From Cyanophora paradoxa (Eukaryota; Glaucocystophyceae; Cyanophorales; Cyanophoraceae), in contig QPMI01000612.1 in the NCBI GenBank assembly GCA_004431415.1, positions 93,917 through 157,916 of the forward strand: a stretch of DNA of 64,000 nucleotides, in the 5' to 3' direction. Positions 28,259 through 43,480 of the stretch are shown here, piece after piece; the first letter of the stretch is position 1; every line of letters starts with the position of its first letter. The translations under genes and the position numbers were made by a program. The notes under the pieces are model-generated. The model was not told the origin of the DNA, ran no database searches, and was given only the letters and a program-made list of their open reading frames with translations.

Positions 28259-30489
28259 TTACATGCCTCCGTGGACACTATTCTTAAACATTCCATAGCT
28301 GTCGTCCACGGCTGCACAGAAGAGGCGGTAGTCGACCATCTCAGGGAAGTCGAATGACTTGAACTTCCGCTCTAACAGGTCGAACTCCTCTAAACTGAGC
28401 TCGAAGCCGTAGTTGCCCAACACTCGACGGAACTGCAGCTTCGGGTCAGGTCTGAAATAATCGAATTACAGACAGCACACACCTGGCTCCGGGTAACCCT
28501 TCCACGATAGCTGGAATGGGCACCAGTGTGACGAGACTTCAGACTGGATGTGGACATGTAATTCGCATCGAAATCCTGGAAGAAGGGTTTGCACAGCATA
28601 TGCCGAACTGCAGTGCTGTCAGTGCGTGTTATATGCAATGGATTAATGACCTCACCTTTCACCCGTTCTGCCATGCGTTCCAACAACGCGTGCGTTCGTT
28701 CTTCATCGTCGGGCGAAAGGGATGCTGTAAAGTCAATGGGTTCGTAGTCACGAGGCACGTGTGATGGTGTCTTCTCGAGCTCAAGCAGGCCAGTGGCCTC
28801 TGCGTGAAGTGATGAGCAGAAGGCAAAGATGGGCAGGGCTTCACATCAACTGATGCTCACCGAAGGGCTGTTCAATAGCCTGGAGGAAGGAGGCGTAGTC
28901 AACCATATCACGAGCAGCGCCCTCCTCTGGATTGGCAGAAGCAGCGAATGCTTCACAGAGGAGATCAAGCTCTGCTGGGCTCAACTGCGCCTTCACGGCG
29001 TGACTGATGCCAGTCCTGAATTTGGCTGCGGGGATCATCCGCTTCCGAAGAACCGGGCCGTACAAGGCGCCCTTGTCGTAGTCAACAAAGAAGTCTGAAC
29101 TTTTTGATCAGCATTCTGCGTGACATGAGACTCTTACAGAACACACACACCTTTGAAACGAACTCGGTCTCGGGTCGCCAGATTCCGAAGCTTGACAAGA
29201 AGCAGCTCAAGATCGGCTCTCTGAACAGTCAGTGTCAGAATTCAAGCCAGAGAAAACAGAGCCGATACAGCGATGACACAGACAAATACATACCTGCCGC
29301 TCGGAGACGAAGGTGGCAAACGGCGGCGGATTGGGGTTCCTCGTGTCTGGTCGGGGGGGTTGGGGTGGGTGGGTGGGTGGGTGGGTGGGTGGGGGCAAAC
29401 CATTCCAATCGCCCAGGAACTCTGTGTTGAAAACGCGCTTATCCGTAGGCTGCCATGGCGTAGTCCCAAGAGCGCCCTCCAGGATTCCGCGAGGCACAAT
29501 ATCGTACACGAATGCCACGTAGTTGACGTCGCCATCAGCAGCGTCGGCGTAGTAATTAATGATTGCTTTCATTTCGGCCTCCGAGCACTCAAAAGACAGC
29601 TTGGTGAGGACCCGGCGGAACTGCTGCTGGGTGATCCTCCCAATGTGATGCTTGTCGAAGTCCATGAAAGACGGCTTCAAGATAACCCGGCGCTCAGACG
29701 CGCGCTCGCGGAAACGATCGAGAACCTGGTTTTCGATTATGATTAGAGTGCATGGATCTCGTATTACGATCAGGATGGCATCAGGATAGTACCTGCCCCA
29801 GCACATGGAATTCCGCCTCATCGTTCTTGGGGTGCAGCTTAGTGGTAAGCGGGACGCTGAAAGGAAGCAGGCTGCCCGTTGGCGGGCGGTTCGGGCCTGC
29901 GGGGGTGACTGTCGGGGTCTTCTCCAGGCCCTTCGTGGTGAAGACCTGGAAGGGCTTTAGCAGAGAATGCGGGCATTGCTATCAGACGCTCTAACCTGAT
30001 CTAGGTAATCTGAGAAGTCACGCCATCGGACCTGCATCGACACGCAGTCAACACACGCACTCGAGCAAGGCCGGTGCAGGTTGAGCCGCGCTCACATGAT
30101 TCGGAAAGGTCAACGATGGTGGAAACGCAAACGCGTCGACGAGCATCTCGAAGTCGCTGTCCTTGAGCTTGAAGCCGACAGCGTTGAGGGCGCTTCTGAA
30201 ATGATCTTTGCTGATGTGCCCCGTCCTGAGCTTGTCGTAGTCCTGCATGAACTCGTGCACCCGGACTCGGTGTACGAAAATCTTCCGCCTAAGCGATTCC
30301 AGAAGGGCGGGCAGCTGTGGGGCAGGCAAAGCCGGCGTCAGACCCGCCGGCGTCAGACCCCCGGCTTCGGGGCAGGCCAAGCCGGCGTAGCTGCGGGGCA
30401 GCTGCGGGGCAGGCCAAGCCAGAGCACATGCGGCTCACCTCTGTTGGCCCGCCCTTCACATAGTATTCGCTAGTGCCTTTCATTGTCAT
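28259..30489 (-). CDS. EF-hand repeat protein, function unknown
   Basis: ATG 30489 (MTMKGTSEYYVKGGPTE) to stop 28259-28261, in about nine exons. At least three paired EF-hand-like units are visible: FMQDYDKLRTGHISKDHFRS, FMDFDKHHIGRITQQQFRR, and DFFVDYDKGALYGPVLRKRM with FFQDFDANYMSTSSL. Several loops lack one or more Ca-binding acidic residues, so some hands may be structural. Linkers contain GLEKTPTVTP and LELEKTPSHVPRDYEPIDF, a repeated E-K-T-P element after each block. The family looks conserved, but I cannot name it. The (GGGT)n run at 29348-29395 lies in an intron. It shares its 5' gap with CDC16. Confidence 0.7.
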
Positions 30490-30829
30490 TGCGGCGATGC
30501 CGGCGCGCTTGACAAGGTGGCCGTGTCAAGCTGGGGGCTAGGCGTGCTGGTTGCGTCAGGCTGCAAAGCTGGGATTGCTCGCCGTGGAAGTCTATGTTTG
30601 GTAGTGCAATTAAAGTGTACCCGAATCCGATTCCTTGGGTACACGAAATCTTTTGAAAGTTGAAAGCAGCGGCAGCAGCAGCTTCTGCACGCTGGCTTAG
30701 AGTAGCTACCAACTTCAGCGCTTTCCGTTAGTGGAAGCTCGAGCGCTTGCGCCACTCGACGGCGCTGAGCCGCGCGCCCGACGAACGTCGACGGGCATCT
30801 GCGCGGCCAATCTCCAGTGACGCTCCGCG
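30490..30829. promoter_or_regulatory. divergent promoter region EF-hand gene / CDC16
   Basis: A 340-bp gap between two divergent ATGs. No coding signal. It holds the presumed 5' UTRs of both genes; no specific element recognised. Confidence 0.4.
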
Positions 30830-33417
30830 ATGGACGTCGTGCGAATTCGCAGGCACGTTGAGAGCTGCGCTCGAAGGCGCTTGTACGCGTCGGCAATCTT
30901 CTACGCGGAGAAGCTCGCCACAGTCACAGGCGCGCGACGGCACCCCGAGCGCGCATTTGAGGCGGGTCTGTGCTGAAGCTTTTAGATCGTGCAGGCTCTG
31001 CCGATGATGTCTTCCTGCTGGCGGAGATGTACTTCGCGGCGAGGCAGTACCGCAGGGCGATCGGGCTCCTGAAGAAACACGGGCTGATTCAACGATCACG
31101 TCGATGTCGGCTACTTGCTGCCCAGTCTTTGGCACGTTATTGTTTATCTTTTTCTCTCGCCTTCGACGCTAACGCCTGTGCAGGCCGAACTGAGGCAGTG
31201 GGATGAGTGCCTTCTTGTGTTGGGTGACGACGAGTCGAGTGATGCGCCTAGGAAGGACAACATCGATGACGAGGTGCCGTACTTCTCCACGAGTACACGA
31301 CGGGGCCTGACTCCCGCGTTCATGTACCGCCACAGAGTGATCAGATGGCGGTTGTTTACTTTCTGCGGGGGAAAGTGTACTCGGCAATGGAAAACAGCAG
31401 CAGAGCTATTCTTTGGCTGGAGAAGGCTCTAAAAGCAGATCCATACTGTGTAGAGGTCTGTCTGCCCTTTCGCTCTCCTGGCTTCCTCTAATCAAATCCT
31501 TTCAGGCTCTGGATCTGCTTGTGTACAACCATATGCTCTCTGTACAAGAAGGTCTGAGCTCACTCCCCTAGAGTATGCTAAAACACTTAGTGGATCATAA
31601 ACCTTGGCCCATCCTGAGGCAAAACTGGAGCCCGAAATCAGTGGACCAAACCCTTTTCTGGCTTGTATGGGGACGTAATTTTGGGGGGTCTGTATTGGGC
31701 AGCTAAGCAGGGAATAGTGGAGCCTCAAATGGGTGGTCTATGTCAAGATTTCGGTCCACTATTCTCGGACTCCACTAATTATCAGCGTCCAGTATTTTCC
31801 TGTTCTACGGTTGACTGTCGAATGCAGAGGTCGCCTTGTTGAACGATCTGCAATTTCATGAAGACGATTGGTGGCTTCGGTCTCTGTATGCTGGTAAACT
31901 GAAAAAGGTGTCTTCTGTCACCACAGTCGACGTGCAGACAGAATAATCCTTACCATGTGACGCAGTACGAGCCAGCACTGAAGGCGTTTGATGAAGGGAC
32001 CTTGATGGTTGATCAAGTAATGCCAGAGTTCAGTGGCAGTCTTGATGTCATGCTAAATCAAGCTGATCTTCATTACTCTCGAAATTGCTACACGCGCTGC
32101 CTGGACTTGACTTCTCGGTTTCTTTCTTCCTTTTGCCTGAGTCGGCCCTTCTCTCTTGAGATCCAATCTCGGTTCCCAGAATGCTGGAAGCCAACCCTTA
32201 CGACATTAGCGGTCTTGCGCCGGGGGCCTATCTCGTTGCTCTACATGTTGCATGCCTTGTGGAGCTCAAGATGAAGAACGAGCTTTTTGCCTTAGCTCAC
32301 AGACTCGTGGAGGAAAACCCTGATGCTGCCATTTCATGGTATGCGGTCGCATGCTATTACTTCACAATTGAAAAGTTTGAGCTTGCGAGAAGATTCTTCA
32401 GGTGTGTGCCCATTATCGTTTTCCTTTTTTTCCCTCACAGGGCTGAGCACGCAGCAAAGCTACAACAACTGATAGCAAGCTGGCATTCGCATGGATAGGA
32501 TTTGGAAATGCGTTTGCTGCCCAGGATGAGTCTGATCAAGCCATGGCAGCGTACAGAACAGCATCCAGGCTCTTTGTTGGGTGAGTTGGGCAATTCTGCT
32601 CAGTTCCGACGATCTCTTACCTCCAGATAGCTGCCATTTGCCCCTGGTATACATCGGCATGGAGTACATGAGGACGAACAATGTGTCCATCGCAGAACAG
32701 TTTTTCAGTCAAGCGATTGACGTAAGTGGGGATGGCATGTTCTTTTTGGGACATTTCTCACACAATCCTCAGATTTGTCCCACTGATCCTTTGGTTTCGA
32801 ATGAGCTAGGGGTGGTCGCTTTTCAGAAGAAGCAGTGTGCACACTCAAATTGGTATTGCTGCTGTCATTGTGGTCATGATTTTCGATCCAGGTACCACAT
32901 ATCGATTGCACACTTCGAGCAAGCGCTCCAGCTTTACCAGGACGCATCCAGCAACTCAAGCAATGCTCACGAGATCACGTTGATGAACATTGGACATGCC
33001 TACAGGAAGCTCCGGTATTTTGTTTCCCTTTCACTTGTAGCTGAAACCGCATCGAGCAACCCCCACTTAGGGATTACGGGATGGCTTGCGCTGCATATGA
33101 GAAAGCACTTGTTCTTAATCCAAAGAGTGCATCTACATATGCAGCTCTCGGTTTTACCAAGCATCTGCAGGTGCCTTGCCACCTTTCGCTCTCAAATCGA
33201 GCTACTGAATTCCTCAAGCAGGGCAAAATCCACGAGGCTGCTGACATGTACCATAAGGTGTGATTCATGCTCGAGATTCTAACGAGCTCGAGATGCTTAT
33301 TATCGTGTTAATGCTTCACAGAGCCTTGCATTGCATCCCGAGGACTCGTTTGTGACGGATATGCTCAGGCGAACCCTGGAGAGTGATGACTCCCACATAG
33401 AAAGTATAACTCAGTGA
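30830..33417 (+). CDS. CDC16: anaphase-promoting complex subunit 6 (APC6/CDC16), TPR protein
   Basis: ATG 30830 (MDVVRIRRHVESCARRRLYA) to TGA 33415-33417. Tetratricopeptide units run through the protein: VFLLAEMYFAARQYRRAI, FLRGKVYSAMENSSRAI, ALHVACLVELKMKNELFAL, SWYAVACYYFTIEKFELA, AFAWIGFGNAFAAQDESDQA, LPLVYIGMEYMRTNN and YAALGFTKHLQ, in the same order as human CDC16. APC/C ubiquitinates mitotic cyclins and securin, and CDC16 is one of its scaffold TPR subunits. Intron 1 (30930-30994) has a GC donor, and the others placed are GT-AG. One ~270-nt intron lies at about 31546-31827. The junction near 31131, where LLAAQSLA should pass to AELRQWDE, has no donor of the right phase, so a base error or unusual splice is possible there. 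The C-terminus is shorter than in animals. Confidence 0.92.
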
Positions 33418-37902
<4,485 letters not shown>

Positions 37903-38400
37903 GAGATGTGGCATGGTTTGGTTCATTTGTTCTCATATCGCACTACTTTGGGCTAGGCCATTAGCATTTGGACGCGAATTCAATCCGCAAGTCCGGGCTA
38001 CAAGTGTGGGATGTACACTGCCACCGCAGCTGCAGGCCCAGCCCACCAGCAGGCTGGCTTTCTGGGCCCCCTAAAGAGAGTAATGCCATGATGCGACTCC
38101 CCGCGGACACTGTAGCTAGCTACAGGTACCTGCGCGACGGGTGCTTGTGGCCAGTGGCGGGGGCCGTCTCGGGGCGGTGGTTTGAGCCCATACAGGCCCT
38201 GTTGGCCCGACATGGAGTCAGCCTGCGCCAGAGGGCGAAAAGGGGTCAGATCGGGATCGAAAAGCACTCAGTGAAAAATCGAGATCGATGTCAATTACGA
38301 TTCGATTACGATCGGAATTAGAGTTAACGTTGCGATCGGAATCAGAGTTGCGATATCGATTACGATCGGAATCAGAGTTACTAAGTTAACGTTGCGATTA
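37903..38400. other. intergenic, dispersed repeat fragments
   Basis: 37976-38042 is an inverted relative of about 27366-27432. 38158-38265 is a diverged copy of 23925-24065. 38313-38390 carries GATCGGAAT(C/T)AGAGTT words that also precede the 27.6-kb minisatellite. Confidence 0.6.
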
Positions 38401-38536
38401 CGACGTCCAACTTTCGTCCAACTTTCGTCCAACTTTCGTCCAACTTTCGTTCAACTTTCGTTCCACTTTCGTCCAACTTTCGTCCAACTCGTCCAACTTT
38501 CGTCCAACTTTCGTCCAACTTTCGTCCAACTTTCGA
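38401..38536 (+). repeat. 11-bp minisatellite, second array
   Basis: About 12 units of (TTTCGTCCAAC), same unit and same left flank (AACGTTGCGATTACGACG) as 27633-27780. The right flanks differ, so the shared segment is the array plus its upstream words. Confidence 0.9.
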
Positions 38537-39158
38537 ATTCGTCCAGCCTCCATTCTGCCGATGGGCACGTGCGCACGCCGGGGAAGATAACTGGTTTCCA
38601 GAGAGCCCGCCAGCTGTGCATGCATGCGCAGTACCCGACGGATCGGACAGACATGCGCAGTTTAGACTCATGAAGACTCTTCTTCCTTGCAATTGATTTC
38701 GATTTAATTTCAGGGAACCGGGGGTTTTAACAAGCCTTGAAGCTTCGAGGCGCCGGCGGCCGGGGCGCCTCCCCTCAATCGCTCAACTTGCTGGCAAACG
38801 CTCAAGCCTTATTGTAATTGAAGCCTTGAAGCTCGTGATCGCTAGCTCGAGAATCTTGAAGTTTTAACTTCGGAAGCAATCGCAATCAAAGACGTCCAAC
38901 CTAGCTTCCCGTCCAACCCCTACTCGTAATCATTATCGCAATCAAAGATGCCCAACATTTGCTCGCGAAGACTCTTCTTCGTTGATTTCGATTTCAGGGG
39001 AGGCTTTGACGAGCTTGACAGGAAAAAGAAAAAAAGGTCTCCCCTCCTTCGTTGCTCTTGGCGCTCATAGATTCAGACCGACAGAAATTAAATTAGCTAC
39101 ATATAAAACTTCGCTCCTTAGGCAGTAAAGAAGAGCGCGTGGGGTTGCACAAGTCCGT
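38537..39158. other. intergenic, 3' side of the SOD gene
   Basis: Contains CTTGAAGCT and AATCGCAATCAAAGA(C/T)G(T/C)CCAAC words in two or more copies. No gene. Confidence 0.4.
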
Positions 39159-40040
39159 TTACTTGGCGTACTGTTTGTTCAGGAGGGCGTCAGGCGGGAA
39201 TGGTGCGGACGACCGGTGAACTCACCTGGGCGGCCGCGAACTCCCAGTTGGCGAGGTTCTTGAGGAAAGTGTCAACGAAGTCAGGGCGGCGGTTCTGGTA
39301 GTCAATGTAGTACGCGTGCTGCGCCCCGCCGCGCGTAAGCTCAGGTCCCGCCAGCAGATCATCGAAACAAGGACGAGGCGGACCTCCCAGACGTCGACGG
39401 TAAGGAGGGGGGTAACGCCCGCGGAGGTGATGGGAGTCTCAGCGTTCGAGGTCTTGACGATGGCGAGGGAGCCGTCGGCGTTCTTAACAAGCCACGCCCA
39501 GCCAGAGCCGAACTGAGTAACCGCCGCGTTCTTGAACTCCTCCTGGAACTTCTCGAACGAGCCCCAGGTCGCGACGATCTTGTCGAACAGGGCGCCGGTC
39601 GGCTGGCCGCCGCCGTTCTTCTTCATGCAGTTCCAGAAGAAGGTGTGGTTCCAGATCTGGGCGGAGTTGTTGAAGATGGCGGGGTTCTTGCCGAAAGACT
39701 CCTTGATCAGAGCCTCCAGGGACTTGCTCTCATCCGCGGTGCCGGCGACCAGCTTGTTGAGGTTGGTCACGTAGGCCTGGTGGTGCTTGCCGTGGTGGAA
39801 CTCAAGAGTCTTGGCCGAATAGTGAGGCTCGAGATCCGAGGGGCCGAACGGGAGCGCCGGGAGCTCGAAGGCGCAGGTGGCGCCCTCGAAACGCCGGGCG
39901 GCGAAGCTCACGCTGGCAGCGCTGCGCTGCGCGCGCACGTTGGACGGGATGAAACTGCTGCGCAGGCTCTTCTGCGACAGCGGCGACGCCGGGACGACCG
40001 ACGAGCTGGAGGCCGCAACAATGCCGACGGTGAACGCCAT
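39159..40040 (-). CDS. FSD: iron superoxide dismutase, plastid-targeted form predicted
   Basis: ATG 40040 to TAA 39159-39161, three exons. The mature part starts near ELPALPF and has the metal ligands: His in [16 protein letters not shown] and NHTFFWNCM, Asp and His in [17 protein letters not shown]. The [19 protein letters not shown] and [13 protein letters not shown] segments favour the iron type over manganese. A ~55-residue leader precedes it, Ser/Arg/Ala-rich and almost free of acidic residues ([14 protein letters not shown]...), typical of plastid import. The Phe at position 3 recalls glaucophyte leaders. The last exon holds only YAK and the stop. The enzyme converts superoxide to peroxide and oxygen. 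Both introns are GT-AG. Confidence 0.93.
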
Positions 40041-40728
40041 CTGCGCGACGAATGAGGCACGAGTTCAGATCGAAGTAATGCATCGCACGCGCAGCCAGCA
40101 GGGGGAGGCTGCGCGCGGAGCTCGGAAGGTGCGCGAACCCTTGAGCTTACGAACTTGATAATACGCCGAAACTGCCGTACCCGGCAGGCGGGATGGGGGG
40201 GGGGGGGGGGGGTGGCCGGCCAGGAGAACTGGTTCTTCCAGAAAGCCCGCCGGCATGTAGCCCGGACCTGCGTTTTAGTACTAGCCAAGTAGTACGTGTC
40301 CAAACTTTGAAATGCGAAAAGGAAACGGCGGCGGGGCCGGCGCCGGCATTGGCCGCACCTTCCTATGTACATGTGCACGTGCACGTGCACATGCATATGT
40401 AGCCCGAACATGTACAAGCGTAGTTCACAGATGCAGCTAGCTAACCGCTAGCGTGTATATATTTTTTACGTATCATGTTTCTATGTTGAATATTAATGCA
40501 CTTGCCCACTGACTCATGATCACGTGATTCAATGATTCATCACTGATCATGAGTTCTACTAAATTCATCACTGAAATAGTGAGTTAAACGTTATGCTAAA
40601 TGCACTTGCCCAAGTGTATCACGTGATTAGGGTCGTTGCGTTTGATTATGTGCTGGCTGCCCTGAACACGACAGGCGGTGGCAATCGAGTGCCGCCCCGG
40701 GTGCGGCTTCCGGGCGGACCGCGACGGC
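40041..40728. other. intergenic, AT-rich in part
   Basis: A run of 19 G near 40195-40213, then a CACGTGCACGTGCACATGCA alternating palindromic stretch at 40374-40396. ATGATTCA/TGATCATGA words are frequent at 40505-40580. The 28-bp word GGGTCGTTGCGTTTGAT-ATGTGCTGG near 40630 recurs near 43418. No gene. Confidence 0.45.
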
Positions 40729-41118
40729 GGCGCCGCGCGGTGCGTGTTGTTTCTATAGCTATACACAATCGTGTCTATTACTCGGCCTAGCTATAGCCAG
40801 TTGACCAGAGCTCGCCGCCTAATTCGTGACTCCTGGGCCTCTTAGCTCTCAGCTCCCAGCCCGCCGCAACCGTGATTACGATCGTACTTCGGATCGTAAT
40901 CGTAATCGTTCTCGCAGGAGCATCTTCATCTGCTACTGCACGGGCGTGGACGCGAAGCGCCTGCTCACTGGAGTCAGCTCGTAGCTAGCTAGGCTCCAAA
41001 TCCCTTTTCTCCATCAGGGCACCAGTCCCTGCGGGTTACGCTCTATCCCAAACAGCACGGGTACAGTTAAAGCGCCGAGGTAGGAGGTCCGGTCGCGCCC
41101 GTAGCGTAAAAAAGAGCA
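40729..41118 (+). repeat. gene-end-associated repeat, copy 3 (diverged)
   Basis: Same order of landmarks as the copies at 24.8 and 27.8 kb, with substitutions and a short insertion in the SIFI-Y-TGVDAKRLL frame. It ends in CGCCCGTAGCGTAAAAAAGAGCA. The TBC gene's stop codon (41119-41121) follows directly. Confidence 0.75.
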
Positions 41119-42701
41119 CTACAGCGTGAAGTCCTTCCTGCGTGCATCGCCTTCGTGCATTGCCAGGTGACTTGGACTCCTGTCAAACATCGTCTTCCAC
41201 ACGTATGCCTGCGAGAATTGAGCATTTCATGCTCGGTTCAGCACTGTGAATAACAAACAGAGACCTGAGAGAGGATCATCCGAACATTGTCATCAGTCCA
41301 AGATTCGGTCGGGGCATGCTGGAGGAACATGACAAGCTCTTGAAACTCCATCTGCAAGAGCTGACTAGAGAAAGTCTGGCAAAAGCCTGAGTCAGTCGGA
41401 CACACGGTTCATCGATTTCCGCTCACCTGCAGGAAGGCCGCACAGACGTAGACATGGAACACGGCGAATGCATCGCCTTCTGCCAAGTAGGTGTCCCAAA
41501 GCCGGACGATGAGCGGCAGGCTCAGCTCCCTCAGAAAGAGGCAGTTCATCCACCGAAACGCAAACTGCGCAAAGCTTAGCTCTCTTGTTGTAAAAAAGCC
41601 AAAAGATAAGACACTTGCCTGCAAGAACTCCAAATGCTGAGCCTCTAGGTGGCTGAAGAGTCTTGCATCTAGGCGATGTACAAGCTCTTTCAGCTTGAAC
41701 ACCATGCGTTGGATGCCTGGACAACATATTAACAACCACTCCAGCAAAGAGAATTGCTGAATGAGGCTGGCAGTGAACCTGGTTGTGCGAAAGTGTAATG
41801 ATCTTGTATGGAGTCGAGCATTGTCGAGAGGCACCAGAAACTGTCTGCCTCAACGACTTGCAAGATAGGCTGAGGCACCCTCTCAACCTGGAAGACGAAA
41901 TAAACAGAAAGCCGATGCACAGATTCACGCAAGTACCTCGCAAGTTGCAGGATCACCCTCGACATACTCCGAGAGAAAGACATAAAAGAATGGGGTGACA
42001 AGATCGTTGATCCCCTGATGATGGCGCATAAATAAGAAGTTCAGTGTCTAGCAAGATACGACTCTAACCTGCACGTAGCCACTGGCAGGGTGCCGGATGG
42101 CCCAAATATACAAGATCCGCTCAAGACACCTTTGCACCGCCTCTGCCTGCATAGCGAACAGAAGTTGGAACTTGTTCGTGGGAATCCTTGAAGATCCACA
42201 CACCTGAAAAAGCGGAACATCTGGGTGTGTGCGCGGGACATCTACGAGGATTTGCCTTAATATATGCTGCTCAGACTCTGGACGCTCCGATTCCGAAACC
42301 TCAAAATAGCTGCGAAAAATGTTTGCGCTGCACAGCACAAGACAGGTTTACACGGACCGTGGTATACAGTCGAGATACTCTTTCCGCTTTCTGTCCAGTG
42401 TGGCACGCCTCCGCTCGCAGTTCGTTGGCAGGTAGCCGAGCAGGAGCTGCCAGGTCATGGGGCGAACTTCAGGCGGCACGCCTCCCCAGGCGAGCTGCCG
42501 GAGCGCCTCCAGGTCGACGTTCGGATCAGAGAGGACTTTCTTGAATTTGGCCAAGCGGGGATGCGACTCGGTCGACGCCGAGGAATGGCTAGCCAGCGGG
42601 TTGGGAAACTCGTTGTCGGGGGACTGCAGGTGATTGCTCAGGTCATCGTGCGTAACGTGGGCAGCGGCTGCGCAGGTGTGACGTTCGTCTGACAGCTTCA
42701 C
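41119..42701 (-). CDS. TBC1D22-type Rab GTPase-activating protein
   Basis: A TBC domain over almost the whole protein: LRQLAWGGVPPEVRPMTWQL, GYLPTNCERRRATLDRKR, ILYIWAIRHPASGYVQG with INDLVTPFF (arginine-finger block IRHPASGYVQGINDL), DSFWCLSTMLDSIQDHYTFA, LEFLQ joined to FAFRWMNCLFLREL, and LWDTYLAEGDAFAVFHVYVC. The order and spacing match TBC1D22A/B, which act on Golgi-associated Rabs. The glutamine-finger position lies in SGYVQG. It ends in RRKDFTL with stop 41119-41121. The intron 41565-41618 has a GCAAGT donor. No in-frame ATG precedes the first clear codons (a GTG lies at 42699-42701, with TAG upstream), so a 5' exon is probably missing from this call. Confidence 0.87.
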
Positions 42702-43480
42702 GGCGATAGATATGACCGCCTACGCGCGCGCGCGGGCACCTGCGCTTTGGGATGCACCAGCGCCACCAGGGCCAGCTGCGGGCCCCGACGACTCTGGCTG
42801 TGGCGGCGGCGATCTTGCGCATGTTGCACACGCGAGGTCTCCGCATGCGCACCCGCGCTTCTGGTTCGTCTGTGCTACACTAAAGGGGAGATCTGAGGCC
42901 GACGTGGGGAGGCCGTGCCGCCTGATTACGCCAGGCATCTTTGCTGATCCCGGAGGCATCGCGAGGCTTCCAGTGCTGCCCGGCTTGCAAATGCGGGCTC
43001 GGCAGGGCTCGGGCCAGAGCTGGGCGGGACCCGGCGGGTCGGATGGGGGGTATGTATACTCGAGCTCAACATGCTCATATATATGCATATGCATGCCCAA
43101 AAATGCGATTGCGCTCAGCGTATACTTATAATTAGACACGTGCCACGATTGGGCGACACGCAGGTAGGTGCGGCCTAAGCCGGGTAGATTGCCGGTGCTC
43201 TGAAAACTTTCAATTGTTGGGTTTAAGAACAGCGGAAAGTGACGCGGGGGGGGGGGGGGGGGGGGGGAAGCATGAGGGGGAAGGGGCAGGAGTTCATGCT
43301 TGCCATACGTGCCCTGCACGCCCGACCTGCATCTAGTGGTCCTTCTGCTCAAGTATGGAGGCAGCAGCTGCCGTGTAGGAATAAGGTTGAGAGTGGCTGC
43401 TTTCAGCCACAGGAGAGGGTCGTTGCGTTTGATAATGTGCTGGATGCGCAGCTGCATGTGGAGTTCGCTGCAGTACGAGG
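42702..43480. other. spacer with G-run, gene ends unresolved
   Basis: GC-rich upstream region of the TBC gene, then repeats, including ATATATGCATATGCATGCC at 43079-43097 and a run of more than 20 G at 43244-43268. The right part may hold the last exon of the membrane protein gene. A long open minus-strand frame crosses it but reads as low-complexity sequence. Confidence 0.35.
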
